Source of the DNA: SMAG-U1939 sp035763125
Lineage (GTDB): Bacteria > Chloroflexota > Ktedonobacteria > Ktedonobacterales > JADMIN01
Assembly (NCBI GenBank): GCA_035763125.1
Contig: DASUBU010000114.1
Location: 1 to 42,868 of the forward strand
DNA: 42,868 nt
Direction of reading: 5' to 3'
Made by a program: the position numbers and the translations under genes
Part shown: positions 23,309 through 30,311 of the stretch, in pieces
How the letters are laid out: every line of letters begins with the position of its first letter
Numbering within the stretch: position 1 is the stretch's first letter
The notes under the pieces: model-generated
What the model was told of the DNA's origin: nothing
Database searches by the model: none
The model's input: only the letters and a program-made list of their open reading frames with translations

Positions 23309-23407
23309 GCGGTGTCCCTCTCCTTCTCCATCTCGCCTCGCAGCCCGCCGCTGCTCGCCGCTGCTCGCCAACGGCTATCTCGCTAACTATAGCATGGGTG
23401 CGGGCGC

Positions 23408-24199
23408 CTACTCCCATTTGAAGAAGTATGCCGCCGCGGCATCTAGTACGAGTGCCCAGATTGCTAGCAGCACGAGGCTCCCCGCGTGGAACGGCCCGCC
23501 GCCCAGCGTCGCGCGGAGTGCGTCGCTCAGCAGCGCCGGGGGCAGCACTGCGGCAATCTGCGCGATGCCTGGCGGCAGGTGATCCACCGGCAGGAAGACA
23601 CCGCCAATTGCCAGGAACACGACGTACAGCCCGTTGGCCCCCGCCAAAGTCGCCTCGGCGCGCAGCGTGCCTGCCATCAGCATCCCCAACCCGGCGAATG
23701 CCGCTGTGCCCAGCAGGATAATCGGGATCGCGGCCCAGACCGGCCCCGCCGGGCGCCAGCCGTAAAAGATCGCGGCCAGTCCTACCAGCAGCACGATCTG
23801 CACGGCCTCTAACGCTAGCACTGACGTCCCCTTGGCTGTCAATAGTCCCCAGCGCGGCAGCGGCGATGCGCCCAGGCGCTTCAAGACGCCGTAATAGCGC
23901 TCGTAGGCGGTGGCGATCCCCAGGCTGACCATCGCCGTCGAGATGACGGCGATGGCGACGATGCCCGGCAGCAGGAAGTTGATCGGTTTGCCCGCCACGC
24001 TAGGAATCGGCAGAATCTGCCCGAAAAAGACCAGGAACAGCACCGGCAGGATGATCGTCACCAGCAGCGACTCGCCGCGCCGCAGCGTCATCGTCACCTC
24101 GGCCGCCGTCTGCGCGGCGATCAGGCGCCCGGTCGGAGCCGGTCCGCTGGCGGGAGTGCTCGCTGCCGCTGTTCCTTTGCTGGACGTCTGTGCGCTCAC
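23408..24199 (-). CDS. ABC-2 type transporter permease
   Basis: 263 residues with about six hydrophobic helices: near LLVTIILPVLFLVFFGQIL, FLLPGIVAIAVISTAMVSLG, LEAVQIVLLVGLAAIFYG, IPIILLGTAAFAGLGMLMAG, LYVVFLAIGGVFLPV and LVLLAIWALVLDAAAAYFF. It belongs to the DrrB/ABC-2 family that exports drugs, lipids or polymers with a separate ATPase. GTG 24199 overlaps the stop of the ATPase gene (GTGA), so the two are co-translated. A Ser/Thr/Pro-rich cytoplasmic N-terminus of 25 residues precedes the first helix. The substrate is unknown. Confidence 0.9.
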   Translation of the reverse strand: MSAQTSSKGTAAASTPASGPAPTGRLIAAQTAAEVTMTLRRGESLLVTIILPVLFLVFFGQILPIPSVAGKPINFLLPGIVAIAVISTAMVSLGIATAYERYYGVLKRLGASPLPRWGLLTAKGTSVLALEAVQIVLLVGLAAIFYGWRPAGPVWAAIPIILLGTAAFAGLGMLMAGTLRAEATLAGANGLYVVFLAIGGVFLPVDHLPPGIAQIAAVLPPALLSDALRATLGGGPFHAGSLVLLAIWALVLDAAAAYFFKWE

Positions 24200-25194
24200 T
24201 CGCGCATCTCCTTCCCCGTCAGCCGCAGGAACACGTCCTCCAGCGAAGAGCGGCCCACCCGCAGCTCGGCCAGATCATGCCCGCCGTCACGCAGATAGGT
24301 TGTCAGCTCGACCAGCAGCGCCCGCGGCTCGCCCGTCTCGACGACGTACCGCCCCGGCGTCTCGGCCCGCGCCGCCCGCGCCGAGGGCAGCGCCCCCAGC
24401 GCCGCCAGATCTAGCCCGGCCGCGGCAGTGAAGGCCACCTCGGTACCTGTCGTGGATTGCCCGCGGGTCAGCCCGGCCGGCGTATCGAGCGCGATCATCT
24501 CGCCAGTGTCTATGATGGCCACTCGGTCGGCCAGCCGCTCCGCCTCGTCCATGAAGTGCGTCGTCAGCAGGATCGTCGCGCCGCGCTCCTTCAGCCCCAG
24601 CAGAATATCCCACGTGGCGCGCCGGGCCTGCGGGTCCATGCCGGTCGTCGGCTCATCCAGAAAGAGCAGCCGCGGTCGCCCCACCAGCGCCACCGCTAGC
24701 GCTAGCCGCCGCTTCTGGCCGCCGGAAAGCTGCCGGCAGCGCGTCGCCGCCGCGTCCGTCAGTCCCACCAGCCGCAGCAGCGCATCGGGGTCCTCCGGCT
24801 CGGCGAAGAAGCGCGCGTAGAGTCGCAGCACCTCCGCCGCCCGCAGGCTGGGATACAACCCATCCTGCTGCAGCATCACGCCGATCTGCGGCTTCAGCAC
24901 CGCCGCGTCGCGCCGCGGCTCCAGCCCCAGCACGCGCACCGTCCCAGCATCAGGACGCCGGTAGCCCTCCAGGATCTCGATGGTGGTTGTCTTGCCGGCG
25001 CCGTTCGGCCCCAACAGTGCGAAAATCTCTCCCGGCCGCACCTCAAACGAGAGCTCGCGCAGGGCGACACGCTCGCCGTAACTCTTCCGCAGTCCTTCGA
25101 CGCGCACCGCGGCGGCTCCGCGCTCGGCAGCGTCTGCCTTGCCGCTGTTGCCGGCATGCGGGCCTTTGGCGGCGCGCGTATTGGTCATGCCCAT
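24196..25194 (-). CDS. ABC transporter ATP-binding protein (DrrA type)
   Basis: 332 residues from ATG 25194 (GAGGA about 11 bases upstream; ATG 25188 also possible). Seen: Walker A GPNGAGKTT, Q-loop VMLQQDGLYP, signature LSGGQKRRLALA, Walker B LLFLDEPTTGMD and switch TTHFM. A C-terminal extension of about 90 residues ends in SSLEDVFLRLTGKEMRE, the C-terminal hallmark of DrrA-type exporters' ATPases. It pairs with the overlapping permease gene as a half-plus-half exporter. The first 30 residues are a charged low-complexity leader. Confidence 0.95.
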   Translation of the reverse strand: MGMTNTRAAKGPHAGNSGKADAAERGAAAVRVEGLRKSYGERVALRELSFEVRPGEIFALLGPNGAGKTTTIEILEGYRRPDAGTVRVLGLEPRRDAAVLKPQIGVMLQQDGLYPSLRAAEVLRLYARFFAEPEDPDALLRLVGLTDAAATRCRQLSGGQKRRLALAVALVGRPRLLFLDEPTTGMDPQARRATWDILLGLKERGATILLTTHFMDEAERLADRVAIIDTGEMIALDTPAGLTRGQSTTGTEVAFTAAAGLDLAALGALPSARAARAETPGRYVVETGEPRALLVELTTYLRDGGHDLAELRVGRSSLEDVFLRLTGKEMRE

Positions 25195-25334
25195 GCGATG
25201 TCCAGTCCTCAAGCTGCTTCAGGCTGGCGGCCCGATGCGCGCCGAGCGCATCAGCCTCATGTGTACCATAGCCGCGCTGATCGCCACGCGCAAGCCCGCC
25301 AGTCTCCGGCGCGCAGGCGAGCCGTGCGGCGCGG

Positions 25335-25340
25335 TATAAT
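25335..25340 (+). promoter_or_regulatory. Consensus -10 box of the M16 peptidase gene
   Basis: A perfect TATAAT at 25335-25340 lies 57 bases ahead of the start codon in very GC-rich DNA. There is no recognisable -35 hexamer 16-18 bases upstream, so an activator or a non-standard -35 is likely. The leader that follows contains the hairpin at 25347-25370. Confidence 0.55.
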
Positions 25341-25346
25341 GCGGGA

Positions 25347-25370
25347 GCGGCGCCACCCGTACGGCGCCGC
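25347..25370 (+). promoter_or_regulatory. Leader hairpin upstream of the M16 peptidase gene
   Basis: GCGGCGCC (25347-25354), an 8-base loop and GGCGCCGC (25363-25370) form a perfect 8-bp GC stem within the transcript leader, starting 7 bases after the -10 box and ending 12 bases before the GAGGA ribosome binding site. There is no T-run. It could stabilise the 5' end of the mRNA or act as an operator palindrome. Confidence 0.5.
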
Positions 25371-25396
25371 GGTTGTCTGCTGAGGAACCGCACTTC

Positions 25397-26662
25397 ATGT
25401 ACTCTCGCGCCACGCTGCCGAATGGCATCCGTATTCTCACCGCACCTATGCCGCATGTCCGCTCGGTCAGCCTGGGTTACTTCTTCACCGTTGGCTCGCG
25501 CTATGAGAGTGACGTGGAGGCCGGCGTCTCTCACCTGATCGAGCACATGCTCTTCAAGGGCAGCGAGCGCTTCCCTACCGCCCAGTTGATCTCCGAGACC
25601 ATCGAGGGTGTCGGCGGACTGCTCGACGCTGGCACCGACAAAGAGCTGACCGTCTATTCCGCGCGGCTTGCCAGCCAGCACTTCGACCTGGCCATGGGTC
25701 TGATCTCCGATATGGTGCGACATCCGCGCTTCGAGGCGCCGGAATTGGAGAAAGAGCGCCGTGTCATCATCGAAGAGCTGGGGATGTACCGCGACAGCCC
25801 GGCAGAATGGGTTGGCGTGCTCGGCGACGAGACCTTCTGGGCGGGGCGACCGCTGGGCCGCGAGGTGGCCGGCACACGCGAGAGCGTCGAGGCGCTGACC
25901 CGCACGGCGATGGAAGACTACTGGCAGCGCCACTATGTCCCCGGCGCGCTGGTGTTGACCGTCGGCGGCGATGTCACACACGAGCGAGTCGTCGAGACTG
26001 CCGAGCGTCTGCTCGGCGACTGGACCGGCGGCGCGTCGCCGCTCTGGACGCCGTCGCCGCCTTCGGCCGATGGCGCGCGCGTGCGGCTGGAGACGCGCCG
26101 CACCGAACAGACCAACTTCTGCCTGTTCGCCGCCGGCATTCCGCATCGCGACGACGACGACTACGCGATGTGGCTGATGAACATCATTCTGGGCGACGGC
26201 ATGAGCTCGCGTCTCTTCCTGGAGGTCCGCGAGCGGCAGGGCCTGGCCTACGATGTCGGCACCTCGCCCGTGCATTTCCATGATACCGGCGCGTTCGTCG
26301 TCTCGGCGGGCGTGGAGCCGCGCCGCACCGAGGCAGCGCTGCGGGCAATCCTGACGGAGCTTGACCGCCTGCGCGATGAGCCGCCCGCAGAGGCGGAGCT
26401 GCGCCGCGCCAAGGAGTACGCCAAAGGCCGGCTGGTGCTGGGGTTGGAGGATTCGGGCCGCGTCGCCTCATGGCTGGGCACGCAGGAGGCGCTGCTCGGC
26501 GAGATTCGCGAGCTGGACGCTACCCTGGCGCGCCTCGACGCCGTCGCCGCCGCCGACATCCAGCGCCTCGCCCAGCGCATCTTCACCGACGATTCGCTGC
26601 GGCTGGCAGTGATCGGCCCGAACAAGGACACCGCGAAACTGGAACGCCTGCTGCATCTCTAG
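25397..26662 (+). CDS. M16-family zinc metallopeptidase (processing peptidase-like)
   Basis: 421 residues; ATG 25397 with GAGGA about ten bases upstream. The inverted zinc-binding motif HLIEH at 46-50 (HxxEH) is followed by E126 in VIIEELG, exactly the spacing of the third zinc ligand, so this is an active, beta-type subunit. Two domains of about 210 residues are seen, the second beginning around QTNFCLFAAGIPH and containing the SSRLFLEVRERQGLAYDV segment common to the family. No signal peptide is visible, so it is presumably cytoplasmic, degrading or processing small peptides. Bacterial single-gene M16 enzymes usually form homodimers; no inactive partner gene is adjacent. Confidence 0.93.
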   Translation: MYSRATLPNGIRILTAPMPHVRSVSLGYFFTVGSRYESDVEAGVSHLIEHMLFKGSERFPTAQLISETIEGVGGLLDAGTDKELTVYSARLASQHFDLAMGLISDMVRHPRFEAPELEKERRVIIEELGMYRDSPAEWVGVLGDETFWAGRPLGREVAGTRESVEALTRTAMEDYWQRHYVPGALVLTVGGDVTHERVVETAERLLGDWTGGASPLWTPSPPSADGARVRLETRRTEQTNFCLFAAGIPHRDDDDYAMWLMNIILGDGMSSRLFLEVRERQGLAYDVGTSPVHFHDTGAFVVSAGVEPRRTEAALRAILTELDRLRDEPPAEAELRRAKEYAKGRLVLGLEDSGRVASWLGTQEALLGEIRELDATLARLDAVAAADIQRLAQRIFTDDSLRLAVIGPNKDTAKLERLLHL

Positions 26663-26725
26663 TCACGTATGATAGGCTGTGACTGAGCGGCCCGAACGCC
26701 GAGCACTGTGAACGTGGGGGCATAG

Positions 26726-27445
26726 ATGGCTGTACTGCGGGACCCCGAGGGAAACGAGACGCGAGCTCTCCACCAGCTCGTCAGCTTCACCAGCAAAGAC
26801 GTGCTGGAGATCGGCTGTGGCGATGGCCGCCTGACCTGGCGCTATGCGGACGTGGCGCGCTCGGCCCTCGGCCTCGATCCAAGCGCGTCCGCAGTCGAGT
26901 CGGCGTGGGCGGCGCTGCCGGCGCGTCTACGACCGACGGTGCGTTTCCAGGTGGCGGACGTCATCACCGCCGAACTGCCCGCGGAAGCCTTCGACGTGGC
27001 TCTGCTGGCGTGGAGCTTGTGATGAATCGTGCCTGAGGGTGCCGTGCGTGCCCTACGCTCCATCCACGCCGCGCTGCGCCCCGGCGGTGTCCTGCTCGAC
27101 ATCCAGCCGGCCCGCCATGACTCATGGGTCGAGATTCAGCACGGCGACCGCACGCTGCGCGTTGCTGAGCTGGACGAGTCACCGGGATATGATGCCGAGC
27201 GAGCTGCTCAGACTGCGCTGCAGACCGTCGTGGACGACAAGCTCTTTGCCCCCGAGGCCGATCTCTTCTTCACGTACCGCTATCACTTCGACAGTTTCGA
27301 TGCGTGGGTCGAGCAGATGAACGGGTGGGAGCGCATCGTAATGAGCCCAGAGCTGCGCGAGCGCGTCCGGGAGGCGCTGGCGGCCACGCCGGGGAAGCTG
27401 AGTGTCGCACGCAACATGCACGCTGCGCGCTTCAGGCGCCTGTGA
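26726..27445 (+). CDS. Class I SAM-dependent methyltransferase interrupted by two in-frame TGA codons
   Basis: ATG 26726 (GGGGG six bases upstream) opens a methyltransferase: motif I VLEIGCGDGRLTWRYA, acidic loop GLDPSAS, motif II-like FDVALLAWSL. Codons 99 and 100 (27020-27025) are TGA TGA. The same frame then continues without any shift as IVPEGAVRALRSIHAALRPGG, the expected next helix and motif III of the fold, and runs to a normal stop at 27445. Read through, the protein is 239 residues with ordinary spacing between motifs. Options: a pseudogene with two adjacent nonsense changes; two separate polypeptides with restart at GTG 27029; or UGA recoding as selenocysteine, for which a hairpin 17 bases downstream (27036-27054) is a candidate signal. 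No selenocysteine machinery lies in the window. The substrate is unknown. Confidence 0.6.
27036..27054 (+). promoter_or_regulatory. Candidate bacterial SECIS-like hairpin after the tandem TGA
   Basis: AGGGTGC (27036-27042), loop CGTGC and GTGCCCT (27048-27054) can pair as seven base pairs (two are G-U) with a 5-base loop having G in second position. The loop starts 17 bases after the second TGA and 20 after the first, within the range described for bacterial SECIS elements. Small stems are common in GC-rich DNA, so this is only a candidate. Confidence 0.3.
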
Positions 27446-27452
27446 TATCACA
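27441..27452. repeat. 12-bp palindrome at a convergent gene end
   Basis: TGTGATATCACA is a perfect palindrome overlapping the methyltransferase stop codon, between two converging genes. It may be a protein-binding site or a short transcript-end stem; there is no adjacent T-run. Confidence 0.4.
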
Positions 27453-27489
27453 CCTCATCCTGCGGGGGATCTCGCCTACACTCGCTGTG

Positions 27490-28074
27490 TCATAACGAGC
27501 GAAGAACGCGAGCCGGGTTGCCAACGGCGACCACGTTGGCTGGCACATCCTTGGTTACCACCGCGCCGGCTCCTACCACCGTGTTTTCCCCGATGGTGAC
27601 CCCTGGCAGGATGATCGCCCCACCCCCAAGCCAGACATTGTCTCCGATGGTGATCGGCCTGGCCGATTCGAGCTTCGCACGGCGCGCTGCGGCCTCGACG
27701 GGGTGCGTGGCGGTCAGGAACAGCACATTGGGACCCACCTGCACGTCCTCGCCGATGGTGATCGCCGCGACGTCGAGAAATACCGCGCCGAAGTTGATGA
27801 ATGTCCTCGCGCCGACGTGAATCTGGTAGCCATAGTCGCAGCGCAGTGGTGGACGAATCTCGGCGCCCGCTCCAAGCGAGCCTAGCAGCTTGCGCAGGAC
27901 GGCGCGGCGCGACTCGGAATCCCCAGGATCACTGGTGTTGAACTGCTCTGTGAGCTTCGCCGCGCGCAGGCTCTCGGCGGCGAGCTCGGGGTCGTCGGCG
28001 ATATACAGCTCACCGGCCAGCATCCGCTCGCGCTGGCTGCGTCCCTCGCGCGACCGCGAGCTCTTGTCGCTCAT
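27490..28074 (-). CDS. Left-handed beta-helix (hexapeptide) O-acetyltransferase, maltose/galactoside type
   Basis: 194 residues. ATG 28074 has AGGAG twelve bases upstream; a TTG at 28098 is a less likely start. N-terminal MLAGELYIADDPEL is the Mac domain typical of maltose/galactoside acetyltransferases. Then come hexapeptide repeats: IHVGARTFINFGAVF, ITIGEDVQVGPNVLF, THPVEAAAR with the catalytic His (H of TATHP), ITIGDNVWLGGGAIILPGVTIGENTVVGAGAVV, and VVAVGNPARVLR at the end. It transfers acetyl from acetyl-CoA to a sugar or similar hydroxyl and forms trimers. It lies 31 bases downstream of tatA on the same strand and converges on the interrupted methyltransferase. Confidence 0.93.
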   Translation of the reverse strand: MSDKSSRSREGRSQRERMLAGELYIADDPELAAESLRAAKLTEQFNTSDPGDSESRRAVLRKLLGSLGAGAEIRPPLRCDYGYQIHVGARTFINFGAVFLDVAAITIGEDVQVGPNVLFLTATHPVEAAARRAKLESARPITIGDNVWLGGGAIILPGVTIGENTVVGAGAVVTKDVPANVVAVGNPARVLRSL

Positions 28075-28105
28075 GGGGGTGGCTGTCTCCTGTGTCAAAC
28101 TGGTG

Positions 28106-28453
28106 TCAAGCTTGCTCTGGTCCAGCTACCTGTTCCTGCGGTGGACTACTACTCTCGGCGGCCGGGACCGGCACGCTCTCGACGACCGTAGAGGTGGGGG
28201 GCGGAGCGGCGGCAGTGGATGGCGTGGCGGGCGGGGACGCGGTGAACGTGCGCGGCAGGTCGCGCAGCTCCGCCAGCGGATTCTTGCCGTCCTCGTCGGC
28301 CACCAGCGTGCTCCAGTTCATGTCTTTGACCGCTTCGCGCAGCTCGCGCAGCATCTTGCCAGCCACCGATCCCATCTCGATCACGCGCTTGGGGCCGAAG
28401 ATCAGCAGGCCGACCACCAGCACCACCATCAGCTCAGGTATGTGGCCGAACAT
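28106..28453 (-). CDS. tatA: Twin-arginine translocase subunit TatA/TatE-type
   Basis: 115 residues; ATG 28453 with GGGAGG five bases upstream. One short N-terminal membrane helix (PELMVVLVVGLLIF, about residues 7-19), the FGPKRV hinge at about 19-24, and an amphipathic helix with MGSVAGKMLRELREAV match TatA, the pore-forming subunit of the Tat protein-export system. The C-terminal 50 residues are a Pro/Ala/Ser/Thr-rich disordered tail. No tatC or tatB is adjacent, so this may be an extra TatA copy. It sits between rhomboid (138 bases upstream) and the acetyltransferase. Confidence 0.9.
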   Translation of the reverse strand: MFGHIPELMVVLVVGLLIFGPKRVIEMGSVAGKMLRELREAVKDMNWSTLVADEDGKNPLAELRDLPRTFTASPPATPSTAAAPPPTSTVVESVPVPAAESSSPPQEQVAGPEQA

Positions 28454-28591
28454 GATGTCCTCCCAGCAGGGCAGCAGTGGTTGGGGCAACCAGCGGTGTC
28501 GCCTCCACCGCCTCTCTTAATCCCTATCCCAATCCTACCATCAGGGACGAAGACCGCGTCTTCCCACACAGCACGAGATGTCCGGCGGCTG

Positions 28592-29350
28592 TCACCATCG
28601 CGACCAGGGGGAGCCGCCTCGCAGGTCGCGGTGCGCGGGCCAGGCGGGATATGTCGTCTGATAGGCCGGTGACTTGAGGATCCGGCGCAGCAGCAGAGCG
28701 ATCACCAATCCAGCCACGAAGCCGCCGATGTGCGCAAAGTAGGCTACACCGCCCTGCTGCACGGCGCCAAGGCTGCCGAGCCCGCTCACGAGCTGCAGGA
28801 CGAACCACACTCCGATCACGATCAGTGCCGAGAGGTCGGTCATGGTTACGAAGAAGCCGAGGAAGACCAGCGTGCGCACGCGCGAGCCGGGGTAGAAGAC
28901 GAGGTACGCCGCCAGCACCCCCGCAATCGCGCCGCTCGCGCCGAGATTGGGCACCGTGGAAGACGGATCAATGGCGATCTGTGCCGCGTCCGCCGCAAGC
29001 CCACAGAAGAGGTAGAAGATGAGATAGCCCAGGTGCCCCAGCCGATCTTCGACGTTGTCGCCGAAGATCCACAGGTACAGCATATTGCCCCCGATGTGCA
29101 GCAAGCTGGCATGCATGAACATCGAGGTGAACAGCGTTACCCACACCGGCGAGGGCTGCCCGTAGGGACACCCCTGAATCTGCGCAGGCTGCCCGGAGAG
29201 CAGAGCCGCGGGAATTTGGGAGTAGGCGACCTGGAAGCAGGGCCCCTCGACCACCTCCAGGATGAAGACCACCACGTTGATGGCAATCAGCGCGTAGTTG
29301 ACGTAGGGAATGCGACGCCTGGGGCCGGGATTGTCGCCGATCGGCAGCAT
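28592..29350 (-). CDS. Rhomboid-family intramembrane serine protease
   Basis: 252 residues; ATG 29350 with AAGGAGAGG five bases upstream. About six membrane helices: PYVNYALIAINVVVFILEVV, a TLFTSMFMHASLLHIGGNMLYLWIFG pair (with the HxxxN stabilising region of rhomboids), GYLIFYLFCGLAADAA, GASGAIAGVLAAYLVF with the nucleophile S139, RTLVFLGFFV and ALIVIGVWFVLQLVS, and a last helix with catalytic H207 (AHIGGFVAG). Ser-His dyad and topology are complete, so it should be active in the cytoplasmic membrane. The cytoplasmic tail after residue 222 is polar. Proteolysis of TatA by rhomboid is known in Providencia (AarA); adjacency to a tatA-like gene here may be meaningful. Confidence 0.94.
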   Translation of the reverse strand: MLPIGDNPGPRRRIPYVNYALIAINVVVFILEVVEGPCFQVAYSQIPAALLSGQPAQIQGCPYGQPSPVWVTLFTSMFMHASLLHIGGNMLYLWIFGDNVEDRLGHLGYLIFYLFCGLAADAAQIAIDPSSTVPNLGASGAIAGVLAAYLVFYPGSRVRTLVFLGFFVTMTDLSALIVIGVWFVLQLVSGLGSLGAVQQGGVAYFAHIGGFVAGLVIALLLRRILKSPAYQTTYPAWPAHRDLRGGSPWSRW

Positions 29351-29442
29351 GCGCGCCTCTCCTTCTGCTGGGTGTTGGCCGCCGGATATGCAGATTCCGG
29401 GCCGGGCCAGCGCGGGTGTCGCGTTGTCGTGGCGCTATCGCG

Positions 29443-29448
29443 TATACT
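29443..29448 (+). promoter_or_regulatory. Candidate -10 box in the rhomboid/methyltransferase divergent region
   Basis: TATACT at 29443-29448 lies 85 bases ahead of the methyltransferase start. No clear -35 accompanies it. The same AT patch could serve the leftward rhomboid gene (TATACG on the minus strand). Confidence 0.3.
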
Positions 29449-29532
29449 CTGTGCCGACCGGCGACACCCACCCATTATAGGACGCAGACTGAGACCAATG
29501 GCTTGTCGCACCCAGGCGTCAGGAGAATAGGG

Positions 29533-30234
29533 ATGCGCGTGCGCGATGCTCAGATCCGCGAGCTGCTCGACGAAGGCGAGCTGGACGAGGCTGCGCTGCG
29601 CCGCAATCTGCGCGACATCCGGCGTATCAACGCGCTGCTGGGGTGGCGCACCTCGGCGGTGCGCGCGGTGAAGCGCGAGGTCCGTGCGGCTGGCGCGAGC
29701 GCGTTCTCGCTGCTCGACGTGGCCTCTGGCTCGGCCGATATCCCGCTCGCCATCGCCGGTTGGGCGGCGCGCACCGGCATCCCCGCGCAGATCGTCGCCA
29801 GCGACCTCAGCCCGCAGATGGTCGCCATTGCGCGTGAGCAGTGCGCTGGCGCTGTTGGGTTGAGCGTCGAGCGCCAGGACGCGCTCGCGCTCACGTATCC
29901 CGCGGACAGCTTCGATATCGCGCTCTGCACACTCGCCCTGCATCACTTCGCCCCTGACGCCGCCGTTGCCATCTTGCGCGAGCTAGCGCGCGTCGGCCGT
30001 CGTGTGCTCGTCTTCGATGCCGCCCGCGCCCATCTGGCCCACGCCAGTGTGATCGCGCTCACACGTCTGTTGGCAATGGACGCCATTACCCGCCACGACG
30101 CGCCCGCCTCTGTGCGGCGGGCATACACGACATCTGAGCTGCGCGCGCTCGCCCAGCGCGCTGGCCTGCATGACGCACGCGTGCGTATGCTGTTTCCCTA
30201 TCGCCTCGCGCTCGTCGCCTCCGGCTTCGCGTAG
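29533..30234 (+). CDS. SAM-dependent methyltransferase (type III PKS-cluster type)
   Basis: 233 residues; ATG 29533 with AGGAG seven bases upstream. The N-terminal RELLDEGELDEAALRRNLRDIRRINALLG helix region resembles methyltransferases that accompany type III polyketide synthases. Class I core: LLDVASGSADIPLAIA (motif I), VASDLSPQMVAIA, FDIALCTLALHHFAPD (motif II/post-II), RELARVGRRVLVFDAAR (motif III). It probably methylates a phenolic or quinone-like small molecule; this is inferred from family and neighbour. A flavoprotein gene starts 77 bases later on the same strand, likely co-transcribed. No polyketide synthase is present within the window. Confidence 0.85.
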   Translation: MRVRDAQIRELLDEGELDEAALRRNLRDIRRINALLGWRTSAVRAVKREVRAAGASAFSLLDVASGSADIPLAIAGWAARTGIPAQIVASDLSPQMVAIAREQCAGAVGLSVERQDALALTYPADSFDIALCTLALHHFAPDAAVAILRELARVGRRVLVFDAARAHLAHASVIALTRLLAMDAITRHDAPASVRRAYTTSELRALAQRAGLHDARVRMLFPYRLALVASGFA

Positions 30235-30311
30235 TCCGCACCAGTGATACACGCGCGCCCGATTCTAACCATCGTCTCGTTCATGTTCCTACCCTCCCCA
30301 GGAGCACACCT

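Noticed and set aside
25043..26281. 412-codon minus-strand frame opposite the M16 peptidase
   Set aside because: The M16 gene carries HxxEH plus the third ligand at the right distance; the antisense product is low-complexity.
27020..27025. Simple frameshift error as cause of the split methyltransferase
   Set aside because: Both halves are in the same frame and the motif spacing is normal when read through, so a single indel cannot explain it. Substitution errors remain possible.
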